Shown here in pieces: positions 7,737 through 15,932 of a stretch of DNA of 40,044 nucleotides. Every line of letters starts with the position of its first letter. Positions within the stretch are counted from its first letter, which is position 1. Origin of the DNA: Apilactobacillus xinyiensis (GTDB lineage Bacteria > Bacillota > Bacilli > Lactobacillales > Lactobacillaceae); contig NZ_BPLL01000015.1 of assembly GCF_019656235.1 (NCBI RefSeq), positions 1 to 40,044 of the forward strand, written 5' to 3'. A program made the translations under genes and the position numbers. The notes below the pieces were generated by a model. It was not told where the DNA came from, searched no databases, and worked only from the letters and a program-made list of their open reading frames with translations.

Positions 7737-8837
7737 ATGAAACCGAAGAAACCATTTTTTAGCATTATACTGTCTACTTTTTTGTTATCAGTATGTTCAT
7801 TAACATTTTTGTTTGGAACTAAGGCAAATGCTAGTTTTAAAGATTATCAACCAGTTTCTTATGATATATCAGAATGGCAGGGTAAGATAACAGATAATAA
7901 AGCTCAAGCTTTAAAAAATGAGGTTAAATTTGTTATTTTAAGAGTTCAAGATGGTATGTACAAAGACAAGCAGTTAAGTAATAACATTAGTATGATGAAC
8001 AAGTATAACATTCCATACGGTGTATATGGATTCAGTCGCTATGCTAATGCTGCTCAAGCTAATGAAGAAGCACAGAGAGTTTATAATTTAGCTCCCGACG
8101 CTCGTTTTTATGTTAACGACTACGAAATAGCTTTTAATTCAAAAACTAATCAAGCAACTACTAGTTGGGCTAATACGATGCGTTCAATTAATGGTGGCAA
8201 ACCAGTTGTACTATATTCTGGAATGTATAAGATGAACGCATTTAAACAAAGTACATTAAATGCTTATGATGCTTTATGGCTTGCTTCTTATTCTAAATAT
8301 ATGCCTCAACCATCATATAGTTATGATTTATGGCAATTTACAAGTCAATATTACAGCTCTGCTATGGGTAAAAAATTAGACGCAAATGTGATTCCAGTAA
8401 ATGGTAAGCCATTATCTTTTTGGATAGGGAACAATTCTGATAATAATACTAGTAATCAATCTGATGGTTCTATCAATCCTAACAATAACAGCAATTCTGA
8501 TAATAATAGTTCTCAAAACTCTAATAGTGATCAGAACAACAATTCTCAAAATACATCTAATAACAACTCCAACAATGGTAGTGAAAATAACACACCAGTT
8601 GTTACAGCTTCAATGAAAAAACGTTTCTATACTTCTAAAAAAATTACTGCTTTAAGGGTAATTGGCAAGCATGGAGTTAATTTGTATTCATCTGATGGTA
8701 CTAAAGTAGGACATGCTAAGAAAGGTACAATTTTAGATATTGATAAATTATCTATTAATGGTACAAAAGTTAGAGCAGTTAACGATACTGAAGGATATTA
8801 CTTCTCTGCTAGTAAAAAATTAGTTAAAAAACATTAA
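7737..8837 (+). CDS. Secreted GH25 lysozyme with C-terminal wall module
   Basis: A 366-aa glycoside hydrolase family 25 muramidase, expected to cleave between N-acetylmuramic acid and N-acetylglucosamine. A signal peptide covers about residues 1-32 (ends TKANA). The catalytic domain spans about 38-215; active-site acids are visible in YDISEWQG and FYVNDYEIAF. It is followed by an asparagine/serine-rich linker (about 230-285) and a module of about 75 residues (KHGVNLYSSDGTKVGHAKKG onward) resembling DUF5776, a C-terminal wall-associated module of lactobacilli. The same module ends the giant repeat protein at 30 kb. AGGGAG precedes the ATG. A strong terminator follows. Confidence 0.9.
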   Translation: MKPKKPFFSIILSTFLLSVCSLTFLFGTKANASFKDYQPVSYDISEWQGKITDNKAQALKNEVKFVILRVQDGMYKDKQLSNNISMMNKYNIPYGVYGFSRYANAAQANEEAQRVYNLAPDARFYVNDYEIAFNSKTNQATTSWANTMRSINGGKPVVLYSGMYKMNAFKQSTLNAYDALWLASYSKYMPQPSYSYDLWQFTSQYYSSAMGKKLDANVIPVNGKPLSFWIGNNSDNNTSNQSDGSINPNNNSNSDNNSSQNSNSDQNNNSQNTSNNNSNNGSENNTPVVTASMKKRFYTSKKITALRVIGKHGVNLYSSDGTKVGHAKKGTILDIDKLSINGTKVRAVNDTEGYYFSASKKLVKKH

Positions 8838-8845
8838 TATGTATT

Positions 8846-8882
8846 AAAAAAAGACTCGTTCATTTTGAACGAGTCTTTTTTA
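8846..8882. terminator. Bidirectional terminator
   Basis: A hairpin with arms 8846-8861 and 8867-8881 (core GACTCGTTC/GAACGAGTC, loop ATTTT) with A and T runs on its two sides. It serves the lysozyme gene and, on the minus strand, the VOC gene. Confidence 0.88.
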
Positions 8883-8889
8883 TATTGAA

Positions 8890-9282
8890 TTATTTAACAA
8901 TTTGGCAAAATTCAATTGTTTCGTGGTTAGGTCCTTGAATATTAAAGAATCTAATACCATTATCCCAGAATGAAGGGATTGATTGAATTTCATCATCTAA
9001 AACATTTAAGCCTTGTTCTTTAGCAGCTGCAAATGCTTTATCAACGTCAGTACAGTTCATTGAAATATGGTTAATAGCACCATTTTTCATTGCAACAGGG
9101 TCGCCTTCCCATGTTTCAACAATAAGGTTACCAAATTTCATAAATGCACAACGGTTTTCACCATTGTGGAACAAACCAGCTTGTTCGAAACCTAAAGATT
9201 TGTAGAAATCAATTGTAACGTCTAAATCTTTTGATGGGATTCCAACGTGTTGAAGTCCTGTAAAGTAATCGTTTAAAGCCAT
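8890..9282 (-). CDS. VOC (glyoxalase/dioxygenase-fold) family protein
   Basis: A 130-aa protein of the vicinal oxygen chelate superfamily, related to lactoylglutathione lyases and other metal-dependent enzymes. Candidate metal ligands are the histidine of GLQHVGIPS, the glutamate of LIVETWEGD, the histidine of GAINHISMN and the glutamate of HETIEFCQ. The start MALNDYF at 9282 follows GGAGG with eight bases between; a slightly longer frame is not needed. It lies 27 bases after the dehydrogenase stop on the same strand, so the two are probably one transcript. Substrate unknown; detoxification of a reactive aldehyde is a guess from context. Confidence 0.82.
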   Translation of the reverse strand: MALNDYFTGLQHVGIPSKDLDVTIDFYKSLGFEQAGLFHNGENRCAFMKFGNLIVETWEGDPVAMKNGAINHISMNCTDVDKAFAAAKEQGLNVLDDEIQSIPSFWDNGIRFFNIQGPNHETIEFCQIVK

Positions 9283-9309
9283 AATTGTTACCTCCAATAA
9301 TTTTAATTA

Positions 9310-10311
9310 TTAATCAGAAATTTTAACTACTGATTTACCTTTAAGGTTTGATGTACCGTTCAATACGCTTTCAACATCTTCTAATGAGATAACGTTATCG
9401 ATAATCTTGTTAACATCAACTTTACCACTTTGTAGAAGAGCAATAGCACCTTCGAATGAGTTAGGGTTGATGAAAGCACCCTTAATAGTTAATTGTTTTT
9501 GGAATACTTCGTATGTGTTCATGCTGAATTTTTGATCAGGAGCACCTACACCGAACATTAATACTTGAGCACCCTTTACAGTTGCTTCAACAGCTTGTTC
9601 TTGAGTAGCAGGTTGACCAACAGCTTCGATAACAACATCGTATTCTGCTGGGATTTTTTCTTTAGTAGTGTTGATAACACGGTCAACACCTAATTTTTCT
9701 TTTTCTTCAGCTAACTTGTCATCATGACGACCAGTTAAATCAACAGATTTAACACCGTATGATTTAAGCATTTGTGCAAAGATAAGACCCATGAAACCAT
9801 CACCAATAACTAAAGCTTTTTGGTAAGGTTTGATGTCTAACAATTCCATACCGTGAACGGCACATGAAATTGGTTCACAAGTAGCAGCTGATTTTAAATC
9901 AACGTTTTCAGGTAATTTGTAAACAACTGTTTCAGGAGCAGTAAAGTATTCTTCCAAACCACCGTTTCTTGTAACACCAACAGCTGACAAGCTTTCACAT
10001 AATTCTGGACGTGAAGTACGGCAGTAATCACACTTGCCACAGTAGATGTTAGGGTCAACTGTAACTTTGTCACCAACTTTAAGGTCTTTAACATCTGAAC
10101 CTACAGCTGCAACAACACCTGAGTTTTCGTGACCTAATACGATTGGAGGAACAGCTGGAGCTGAACCTGGAAGTCCATTGTATAGTGCGTAATCGGTACC
10201 ACAGATACCAGCGTATTTGGCGTTAACCAATACTTCGTTTGGTTTTGGTTCTGGTTGATCCAAGTTTTGAATTTCTAATTGTTTCTTGCCAGTTAAAACT
10301 AATGCTTTCAT
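9310..10311 (-). CDS. Zinc-dependent alcohol/polyol dehydrogenase (MDR family)
   Basis: A 333-aa medium-chain NAD(P)-dependent dehydrogenase. The catalytic zinc site is indicated by C37, H61 and E62 (GHENSG); the structural zinc site has all four cysteines C91, C94, C97 and C105. The Rossmann nucleotide site is VIGDGFMGLIF. It looks most like the sorbitol, threonine or butanediol dehydrogenase branch; the substrate cannot be assigned. Codon use is more regular than in neighbours (frequent AAC, GAA, GTT), suggesting high expression. AAAGGA lies upstream of the ATG. The VOC gene follows closely. The 249-base gap upstream holds the fructokinase terminator and otherwise AT-rich sequence. Confidence 0.9.
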   Translation of the reverse strand: MKALVLTGKKQLEIQNLDQPEPKPNEVLVNAKYAGICGTDYALYNGLPGSAPAVPPIVLGHENSGVVAAVGSDVKDLKVGDKVTVDPNIYCGKCDYCRTSRPELCESLSAVGVTRNGGLEEYFTAPETVVYKLPENVDLKSAATCEPISCAVHGMELLDIKPYQKALVIGDGFMGLIFAQMLKSYGVKSVDLTGRHDDKLAEEKEKLGVDRVINTTKEKIPAEYDVVIEAVGQPATQEQAVEATVKGAQVLMFGVGAPDQKFSMNTYEVFQKQLTIKGAFINPNSFEGAIALLQSGKVDVNKIIDNVISLEDVESVLNGTSNLKGKSVVKISD

Positions 10312-10460
10312 AAATTTAACGATCCTTTCGAGTTGAATTTAAATAAATCAATTTAATTTTCATAAATTAATATATTCACAAACTACATAAGTAATGATAA
10401 CTCATTTCTCTGAAAATTAAAAGATTTAATATTAAATATTATTGTATTTAATTAAATATT

Positions 10461-10513
10461 AAAAAAAGATCTTCTAGCAAAACCGAATTGACGGTGGTTT
10501 CGTTAAAAGATCT
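10461..10513 (-). terminator. Intrinsic terminator after fructokinase gene
   Basis: Reading the minus strand, AGATCTTTTAACGAAACC (from 10513) pairs imperfectly with GGTTTTGCTAGAAGATCT (ending at 10467) across a short loop, followed by seven T residues. It lies about 50 bases after the fructokinase stop. Confidence 0.75.
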
Positions 10514-10560
10514 CATGTTATTTGATTAAATTTATAAAAAACATATAGATTGTGCTAACT

Positions 10561-11433
10561 TTAACTAAGTAAGCTTTTAGCTAAAGCAAAATTACCAATT
10601 GTAGCTGATCCATTACCACTAATTGATGGCTTTTGAATGTAATCTTTAATGTTTCCTACATTTACGTATCCATTCATCATCTTAGTAAATTCAAATCTAA
10701 TTTTATCTAAGAATTTTTCATTTACAACGCCACCACCAAAAATAATACGTGATGGTCTGATTGTTAAGGTTGATTGTAAGGCAGCTTGTGCTACATAGTA
10801 TGCCATAATGTCCCAAACATGATTAGTAATAGGGACTTCAAATCCTTTTTTGCCTAACCGAGCTTCAAAAGTGGGACCAGCCACTAATCCTTCTAAACAA
10901 TCTTTATGGTATGGACAAATTCCGTCAAAATCTAAGTCATCTGGGTGTCGCTTTAGCTTAATATGGCCCATTTCCGGATGTCCTAAGTCACCTAAAAATT
11001 TATTATTAAAAATAACACCAGCACCAACCCCAGTCCCAATTGTATAGTACACAATTGAATTGATTGCGTTATTTTTAGCGTGTAGATTAATGTATTCTCC
11101 ATAAACTGATCCATTCACGTCAGTTGTCCAATAAATAGGTAAATCAAAATGCTGTTTCATGGTGCCTAAGAAATTAACATCTGACCAACCAATTTTAGGA
11201 GTTTCAGTGATATACCCATATTTTTTGTCGTTTTGTCTTAGTTCGATGGGGCCAAAAGATGAAATACTTATTGATTTTAAATCTTTAAACTTTTTAAAGT
11301 AATTAACTGCTTTTTCTAAGGTTTCGTCTGGAGTGGTAGTTGGGATTCGTTCACAGTCTATAGTTTCATATTTTTCGTTTCCTACAGCACATATGAATTT
11401 AGTTCCACCAGCTTCAATACTTCCTAATAACAT
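10561..11433 (-). CDS. scrK: Fructokinase, ROK family
   Basis: A 290-aa cytosolic kinase that phosphorylates fructose at carbon 6 with ATP. It shows the ROK N-terminal phosphate site as GSIEAGGTKF, the sugar-binding ETPKIGW and TDVNGSVYGE, a second ATP segment TIGTGVGAGV, and the zinc site typical of ROK fructokinases: GHPEMGHIKL, then a CPYHKDCLEG cluster. Length is normal for this family. AAGGAG precedes the ATG by ten bases. The gene is alone, with its own promoter and terminator. The symbol scrK is by family; mannose or glucose activity is possible. Confidence 0.88.
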   Translation of the reverse strand: MLLGSIEAGGTKFICAVGNEKYETIDCERIPTTTPDETLEKAVNYFKKFKDLKSISISSFGPIELRQNDKKYGYITETPKIGWSDVNFLGTMKQHFDLPIYWTTDVNGSVYGEYINLHAKNNAINSIVYYTIGTGVGAGVIFNNKFLGDLGHPEMGHIKLKRHPDDLDFDGICPYHKDCLEGLVAGPTFEARLGKKGFEVPITNHVWDIMAYYVAQAALQSTLTIRPSRIIFGGGVVNEKFLDKIRFEFTKMMNGYVNVGNIKDYIQKPSISGNGSATIGNFALAKSLLS

Positions 11434-11499
11434 ATTTTGGGAACTCCTTATTAACGTTGCTTTTTTATTTTTTTCTTTAGATTATATAAACAAAATTTA

Positions 11500-11528
11500 A
11501 TGATAAGTTTTATTAATATAAATGTCAA
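11500..11528 (-). promoter_or_regulatory. Sigma-A promoter of the fructokinase gene
   Basis: On the minus strand a perfect TTGACA (complement of 11523-11528) is followed after 17 bases by TATCAT (complement of 11500-11505). It lies about 65 bases upstream of the ATG. Confidence 0.65.
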
Positions 11529-11620
11529 AGTTATTTTTAAATTGGTATAGTAAAAAACCATTTTATATATGGTAACATGTACAGATACTAATAATAAAGT
11601 CAATAAGGAAGTAACGTGTT

Positions 11621-12004
11621 ATGAGAAAAGTTATATTCATTTTTATATTTGCCTTTATAGGTGGTGCTGTGCGTGGCTTATTAAGCTATTTGAATATTGT
11701 TAATATATTTGTCACAATTGCATTGATAAATATATTAGGTTCATTTCTTTTAGCTTTTATTACAGGTTTATCCACTAAATCAATGAAAATACCTTCCGAT
11801 GTTTTAGTTGCCATTAGTACTGGATTGATAGGAGGATTCACTACTTTTTCCACTTTTTCAGTGCAATTTATCAATTTATTAGAACATCATGAAATTGGTC
11901 TAGCTTTTACATATTTGATTTTTAGTCTTGGTTTAGGTCTGATCTCAGCAGTTATCGGTTACGATGCCGGTTGCAAATTTTTAAATAAAAAGGAAGTAAA
12001 ATAA
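11621..12004 (+). CDS. crcB1: Fluoride channel subunit CrcB/FluC (first of pair)
   Basis: A 127-aa small membrane protein with four hydrophobic helices, half of a dual-topology fluoride exporter. Family hallmarks are GGAVRGLLSYL in helix 1, the asparagine of INILGSFLLAF in helix 2, and the GGFTTFSTFSVQF break in helix 3 that lines the ion path. The second subunit gene starts four bases after the stop, as usual when two antiparallel homologues form a heterodimer. AAGGAAG precedes the ATG. I looked for a fluoride riboswitch upstream and did not find one. Confidence 0.93.
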   Translation: MRKVIFIFIFAFIGGAVRGLLSYLNIVNIFVTIALINILGSFLLAFITGLSTKSMKIPSDVLVAISTGLIGGFTTFSTFSVQFINLLEHHEIGLAFTYLIFSLGLGLISAVIGYDAGCKFLNKKEVK

Positions 12005-12008
12005 TTCA

Positions 12009-12359
12009 ATGTTTGAATATGTTTTTATAGTGGGGTTAGGGGCAGCGATTGGTTCGGTTATTAGATACATTGCTACAATATTGTTAAATCGACTTTTTGC
12101 TAATCATTTAATCCCAGTTTCTACCATTATTATTAATGTTACAGGTTCATTCATCTTAGGATGGTTAACTAACAATCTTTCAAATAGTCATTTTGCATTT
12201 ATTTTAATGAGTTCTATCATCGGTGGTTATACTACATTTTCTACATACATGAATGAAACGGTTCAACTTTATCGAAGTAATAAAATTCATGCATTATCAT
12301 ATTATTTATCGACGGTTGTCCTAGGTGTCTTAGCAGCTACCTTGGGTTTTTACTTTTAA
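12009..12359 (+). CDS. crcB2: Fluoride channel subunit CrcB/FluC (second of pair)
   Basis: A 116-aa four-helix membrane protein, partner of the preceding gene. It shows GAAIGSVIRYIA, INVTGSFILGWL and GGYTTFSTYMNE, matching the fluoride channel family. It is shorter at the C terminus and differs enough from the first copy to be the oppositely oriented subunit. Its TAA is immediately followed by the stop codon of the convergent minus-strand gene, with no terminator between. Confidence 0.93.
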   Translation: MFEYVFIVGLGAAIGSVIRYIATILLNRLFANHLIPVSTIIINVTGSFILGWLTNNLSNSHFAFILMSSIIGGYTTFSTYMNETVQLYRSNKIHALSYYLSTVVLGVLAATLGFYF

Positions 12360-13361
12360 TTATAGTGGACGGCTGCTACGAAAAATTTGATATCTAGTAG
12401 CTAAATAAGCATAACCTTTGCTATCAAAAGTTAAACCTTCAAATTCTTTATTAGTGTTTAAAACAGTGTCTTGAACATCTTTGCGTTTTAAATGACCAAT
12501 TTTGTGACTGGGCACAGACATTATCTCACCATTAGCCACAAAATAAATTCGATTATTATGTTTATTGTATGCCATAGATTGCGGAATATTGGCTGTATTA
12601 TCATTGTGACCCGGAGCATGTCTAATTACTTGTTTTAAATTCAAGCGAGAATGTTTTTTACTTAGCTTACCTTTGTAAATTCGAAGACAATTTTTACCGT
12701 TAATATTATTAGAAGATCTAGTATAACTGTAAGCATGATTATGTTTATCAAAAGCTAATTGATCACTGATTAAATAAGATTTGGATTTTACTCTAGTTTC
12801 ACTCAATATCTTTAAACTATAAGGACTAATACGCATTATTTTAGCTTTTTGACTAGCATTACGACCAAGAACGATTAAGTACAATACTTTTTCATGTTGA
12901 TTATATGATAATGATTGTCCATGTCCGAATTCTTTTTCTGAAGTTTTTTTAACTAGTTTATGATTTTTTAAATCAAACTTAGCAATTTCACCTAACATAG
13001 AATTATCAGTGGAAGATATTTCATGATATTCAACGAATAAGTATCGATTATCTGGAGTCATAGTAATATTTTGAACGGTTCCATAGTGATTTTTATAAAC
13101 TAGTTTAGAGATTTTTCGGTCATTAATAAATTGTATGTATTTATTGCCACATTTAAAATCAAGCTGATGTGATCTGTCTGCGTAACTATCATTTGATTTA
13201 TTGTGATTTGAATATATCTTGTTGTTTACACACGCTACTTTTTTATAGTTACCCATAAAAGATGTGTGTTGTTTAATAACTTTAGCGTTAGTATTTACAC
13301 TGTAAAACATTAAAAGTAAAAATGCGGTGACACTAACGAGTAAACTTGTACTTTTTTTCAT
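12360..13361 (-). CDS. Secreted protein of unknown function, possibly beta-propeller
   Basis: A 333-aa secreted protein with a signal peptide (KKSTSLLVSVTAFLLLMF, probable cleavage after TNA). The mature part has repeated stretches such as MTPDNRYLFVEYHE, YNQHEKVLYLIVLG, YNKHNNRIYFVANGE and FDSKGYAYLATRY, the type of strand-turn-strand blocks seen in beta-propellers; no catalytic motif is recognised and there is no sorting signal. The frame begins with GTG four codons earlier, but that codon overlaps the GAGG ribosome binding site (complement of 13369-13372), so ATG at 13361 is the start. It ends back to back with crcB2. Confidence 0.72.
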   Translation of the reverse strand: MKKSTSLLVSVTAFLLLMFYSVNTNAKVIKQHTSFMGNYKKVACVNNKIYSNHNKSNDSYADRSHQLDFKCGNKYIQFINDRKISKLVYKNHYGTVQNITMTPDNRYLFVEYHEISSTDNSMLGEIAKFDLKNHKLVKKTSEKEFGHGQSLSYNQHEKVLYLIVLGRNASQKAKIMRISPYSLKILSETRVKSKSYLISDQLAFDKHNHAYSYTRSSNNINGKNCLRIYKGKLSKKHSRLNLKQVIRHAPGHNDNTANIPQSMAYNKHNNRIYFVANGEIMSVPSHKIGHLKRKDVQDTVLNTNKEFEGLTFDSKGYAYLATRYQIFRSSRPL

Positions 13362-13393
13362 TATTTTCCTCACTTATTAAAATATTTGTAATT

Positions 13394-13426
13394 AAAAAAA
13401 CTAGTCATAATTTGACTAGTTTTTTT
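13394..13426 (-). terminator. Intrinsic terminator after nicotinamidase gene
   Basis: A perfect 14-bp hairpin (arms 13394-13407 and 13413-13426, core CTAGTCA/TGACTAG, loop TAATT) with T-rich 3' arm on the minus strand. It lies 12 bases past the nicotinamidase stop. Confidence 0.8.
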
Positions 13427-13438
13427 AATATATCTTAA

Positions 13439-13993
13439 TTATACAACAGTTGCGCCCAAACAATTTTTAAAATGGTTAATTGCCCATTCATTACCAGAAG
13501 TGGTTAGTGCAGCAACTCCTTTTTCATGAATAATAACTTCATAGCCTAAGTTATAAGCAGAAATAGCGGTATGCAACACACAAATATCAGTACATACACC
13601 TACTAAATGAATTTTCTTAATGTTTCTTTCGCGTAATTTTAAATCTAAATCAGTTCCAGCGAATGAACTATATCTAGATTTATCGTACATATATACTTTT
13701 TCATCATTTTGATGTTTGTCGAACCATTCTTGTAAATCGCCATAAAATGCTCTTCCCCAAGTTTTAGCAAGGTTATGAGGAGGAAATAGTTTAGTTTCAG
13801 GATGATATTGATCATTTTTCTTATGCAAATCAGTTGGTAAAATTACCCACTGATTATTTTCATTAAATTTTTGGGCTAAATCAATAATATATGGTGCAAT
13901 TTTTTGACCAGGTTCACCTACGGTTAGTGCACCATCGTCAGCAACAAAATCATTAGTATAGTCAATTATGAGTAGTGCTTCTGGCTCTTTCAT
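13439..13993 (-). CDS. pncA: Nicotinamidase, isochorismatase-like hydrolase
   Basis: A 184-aa cysteine hydrolase that deamidates nicotinamide to nicotinate for NAD salvage. The catalytic triad is visible as D11 in LLIIDYTNDF, the lysine of MYDKSRYSSFAGT and the cysteine of GVCTDICVLHTA. Metal-binding residues are expected in TDLHKKNDQYHPE. The segment LVGVCTDICV with a cis-peptide region is typical of nicotinamidases rather than isochorismatases. AGG lies upstream of the ATG. Single gene with its own terminator. Confidence 0.88.
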   Translation of the reverse strand: MKEPEALLIIDYTNDFVADDGALTVGEPGQKIAPYIIDLAQKFNENNQWVILPTDLHKKNDQYHPETKLFPPHNLAKTWGRAFYGDLQEWFDKHQNDEKVYMYDKSRYSSFAGTDLDLKLRERNIKKIHLVGVCTDICVLHTAISAYNLGYEVIIHEKGVAALTTSGNEWAINHFKNCLGATVV

Positions 13994-14112
13994 TTTGGAC
14001 CTCGCTTTATTTTTTTTATTATCATACTAAATAAAAGATAATTTGTAATTAATTTTGTACAATTTTTATGCTAAATTTATTTTTTGATTAGCAAACCAAT
14101 TAAGAATATAGG

Positions 14113-14280
14113 TTAGAGTAAAATGAACAAAATATTCAACAAAATACTAATAAAAATGTTATACCCACAATCAGAAACATTAGAATAAGTGACAGTGCTA
14201 CTACTATTGTATGCCCAAGGATTATAGTTCATCCCTCTTGTCGACCATTTTCCACTAGAAGCATTATTATTTTTATCCAT
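14113..14280 (-). CDS. Doubtful 55-aa ORF with hydrophobic tail
   Basis: An ORF of 55 codons from ATG at 14280. The N-terminal part is asparagine- and serine-rich (MDKNNNASSGKWS), the middle contains RGMNYNPWAYNSSS, and the last 14 residues are hydrophobic (IFISILLNILFILL). No ribosome binding site is visible; the bases upstream are only A and T. It begins five bases from the ABC remnant on the other strand. It could be a small secreted or membrane peptide, a decayed gene or chance. No family recognised. Confidence 0.3.
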   Translation of the reverse strand: MDKNNNASSGKWSTRGMNYNPWAYNSSSTVTYSNVSDCGYNIFISILLNILFILL

Positions 14281-14284
14281 TTAA

Positions 14285-14554
14285 TTAATTTTTAATAAAA
14301 CTTTACGTGATAACATTACTTTACATAATAACTTTATCAGTATTGAAGTGATATTGGTTATTGAAAGGTATGTTTTATTGGATGAAGTAACTTCCAAATT
14401 AGATTCTGAAAATGCGGTTAAAATTAGGAATATTTTATACTCTTTACCAGTAACGATACTTGAGGTGGCGCATAATATTGACTATCAACAAGTTGAACAA
14501 TTTAAGGTCAAACAATTTAAATTAACTAAGGATAGTTTAAAAATTATTTCATAA
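14285..14554 (+). pseudogene. Internally deleted ABC exporter ATPase remnant
   Basis: The open frame from 14285 to the stop at 14552-14554 starts with LIFNKTLRDNITL, the sequence that follows the Q-loop in ABC exporters, and about 20 residues later continues with YVLLDEVTSKLDSE, a Walker B/D-loop, then a switch-like VAHNID and an exporter-like C terminus. In a normal ATPase about 90 residues with the LSGGQ signature separate these two parts, so an in-frame deletion removed the signature. Membrane domain, Walker A and any start codon are absent too. It is a remnant of a peptide/drug-type exporter and cannot function as an ATPase. The terminator behind it is intact. Confidence 0.75.
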
Positions 14555-14555
14555 T

Positions 14556-14589
14556 AAAAAAGCTTAGATTCTATAATCTAAGCTTTTTT
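14556..14589. terminator. Bidirectional terminator
   Basis: A perfect 15-bp hairpin (arms 14556-14570 and 14575-14589, core GCTTAGATT/AATCTAAGC, loop CTAT) with A and T runs. It ends both the ABC remnant and the purine permease gene. Confidence 0.88.
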
Positions 14590-14604
14590 GACTTTTAAAT
14601 ATAA

Positions 14605-15915
14605 TTATTCATTTAATACCCAGAAGAAAATTAAGAATACTACACCTAATGCGTACATAAATGGATTAACTTCTTTGCCACGTTTAGCAGCAATCATTGA
14701 AATAGGGTATGCAACAAATCCTAAAGCAATTCCATCAGAAATACTGTAAGTTAAAGGCATTCCCAAAACAATTAAGAATGCAGGGGCAGCAATTTCAAAT
14801 CTTTCCCAATGAATGTTCTTTAAGGATTGAGCCATCAACATACCAATTAAAATTAATGCAGGAGCAGTAACTTGGTCAGTAATTACACCTAATAATGGTG
14901 AGAAGAATGTACCTAAAATGAATAGAATACCGGTAACGATAACTGTGAAACCAGATCTACCACCAACAGCAATTCCGGCTGATGATTCAACGAAAGCTCC
15001 CATTGGTGAAGTTCCCATTAGAGAACCGGTTAGCATTGAAGCGGAATCTGCTGCAAGTGCTCTACCAACACGTGGGATTTTGTTATTTTTAACAAAACCA
15101 GCTTGTTCAGCCAATCCCACTAAAGTTCCGGCAGTATCGAAAAATGAAACTAATAAGAAAGTGAATACTACGACCCACATTTGTAAAGTATTAATTTCAC
15201 CAATATGTGTTAGCCCAGCTAAGAAGACCGGTTTAACACTTGGAATACTTGCTACCCATTGTGAAGGTACTGGAATCAAGTGTGTAAACATACCTAAAAT
15301 AGCTGTAGCAACCATACTGATAAAGATTGATCCAGGAACCTTAGCACTCATCAATACGATTGCAACGATTAAACCGAAAATAGTTAACCAAGTAGTACCT
15401 ACATGAAATGAGCCTAAAGTTACTAAAGTACTTTTATCAGCAACCACTAAACCACCTTGATTTAAACCTAAAAATGCAATGAATAAACCAATTCCACCGG
15501 CAATTGCACTCTTCAAATCACTTGGAATAGCATCAATAATCATTTCACGTAACTTAAATGCAGTAATAATAATAAAAATAATAGCAGCTACAAAAGTTCC
15601 GGCTAATGCTGTTTGCCAAGGGATTTTCATTCCCACACAAACTGAATATGCGAAGAAAGCGTTCATTCCTAAACTAGTAGAAATAGCAATTGGATAATTA
15701 GCAATAATTCCCATTAAGAAACAACCAATAGCGGTTGCAAATGCGGTAGCTGTAAACACCGCTCCTTTATCCATACCTGAAGCACTTAAAACGTTCGGAT
15801 TTACAAATAAAATGTAAACCATTGAAACGAAAGTAGTTAAACCAGCTAGAGTTTCACGTTTATAGTTGGTTCCTAATTCGTCAAACTTAAAAAAACTAGC
15901 AATTTTTGACCCCAT
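14605..15915 (-). CDS. pbuG: Guanine/hypoxanthine permease, NCS2 AzgA-like
   Basis: A 436-aa purine base:H+ symporter with about 13-14 membrane segments. It matches the AzgA/PbuG/GhxP branch: ETLAGLTTFVSMVYILFVNP at the N terminus, the substrate segment ISTSLGMNAFFAY, FVSFFDTAGTLVGLAEQ-type motif in helix 8 (seen as LLVSFFDTAGTLVGLA), and GTSPMGAFVESSAGIAVGGR. Length is typical. Upstream lies a promoter flanked by two inverted CGAAC boxes, suggesting PurR control; no purine riboswitch is visible. The symbol is by family similarity; adenine transport is possible. Confidence 0.88.
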   Translation of the reverse strand: MGSKIASFFKFDELGTNYKRETLAGLTTFVSMVYILFVNPNVLSASGMDKGAVFTATAFATAIGCFLMGIIANYPIAISTSLGMNAFFAYSVCVGMKIPWQTALAGTFVAAIIFIIITAFKLREMIIDAIPSDLKSAIAGGIGLFIAFLGLNQGGLVVADKSTLVTLGSFHVGTTWLTIFGLIVAIVLMSAKVPGSIFISMVATAILGMFTHLIPVPSQWVASIPSVKPVFLAGLTHIGEINTLQMWVVVFTFLLVSFFDTAGTLVGLAEQAGFVKNNKIPRVGRALAADSASMLTGSLMGTSPMGAFVESSAGIAVGGRSGFTVIVTGILFILGTFFSPLLGVITDQVTAPALILIGMLMAQSLKNIHWERFEIAAPAFLIVLGMPLTYSISDGIALGFVAYPISMIAAKRGKEVNPFMYALGVVFLIFFWVLNE

Positions 15916-15932
15916 TAGTATATACCTCTTTC

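Noticed and set aside
11434-11620. Fluoride riboswitch before the crcB pair
   Set aside because: I looked for the conserved pseudoknot segments and saw none; only AT-rich sequence and promoters are present.
14918-15406. A 162-codon plus-strand frame within the purine permease gene
   Set aside because: It lies wholly antisense to a clear membrane transporter, has no ribosome binding site, and its translation is Pro/Thr/Lys-rich without any family motif; it is a shadow of the real gene.
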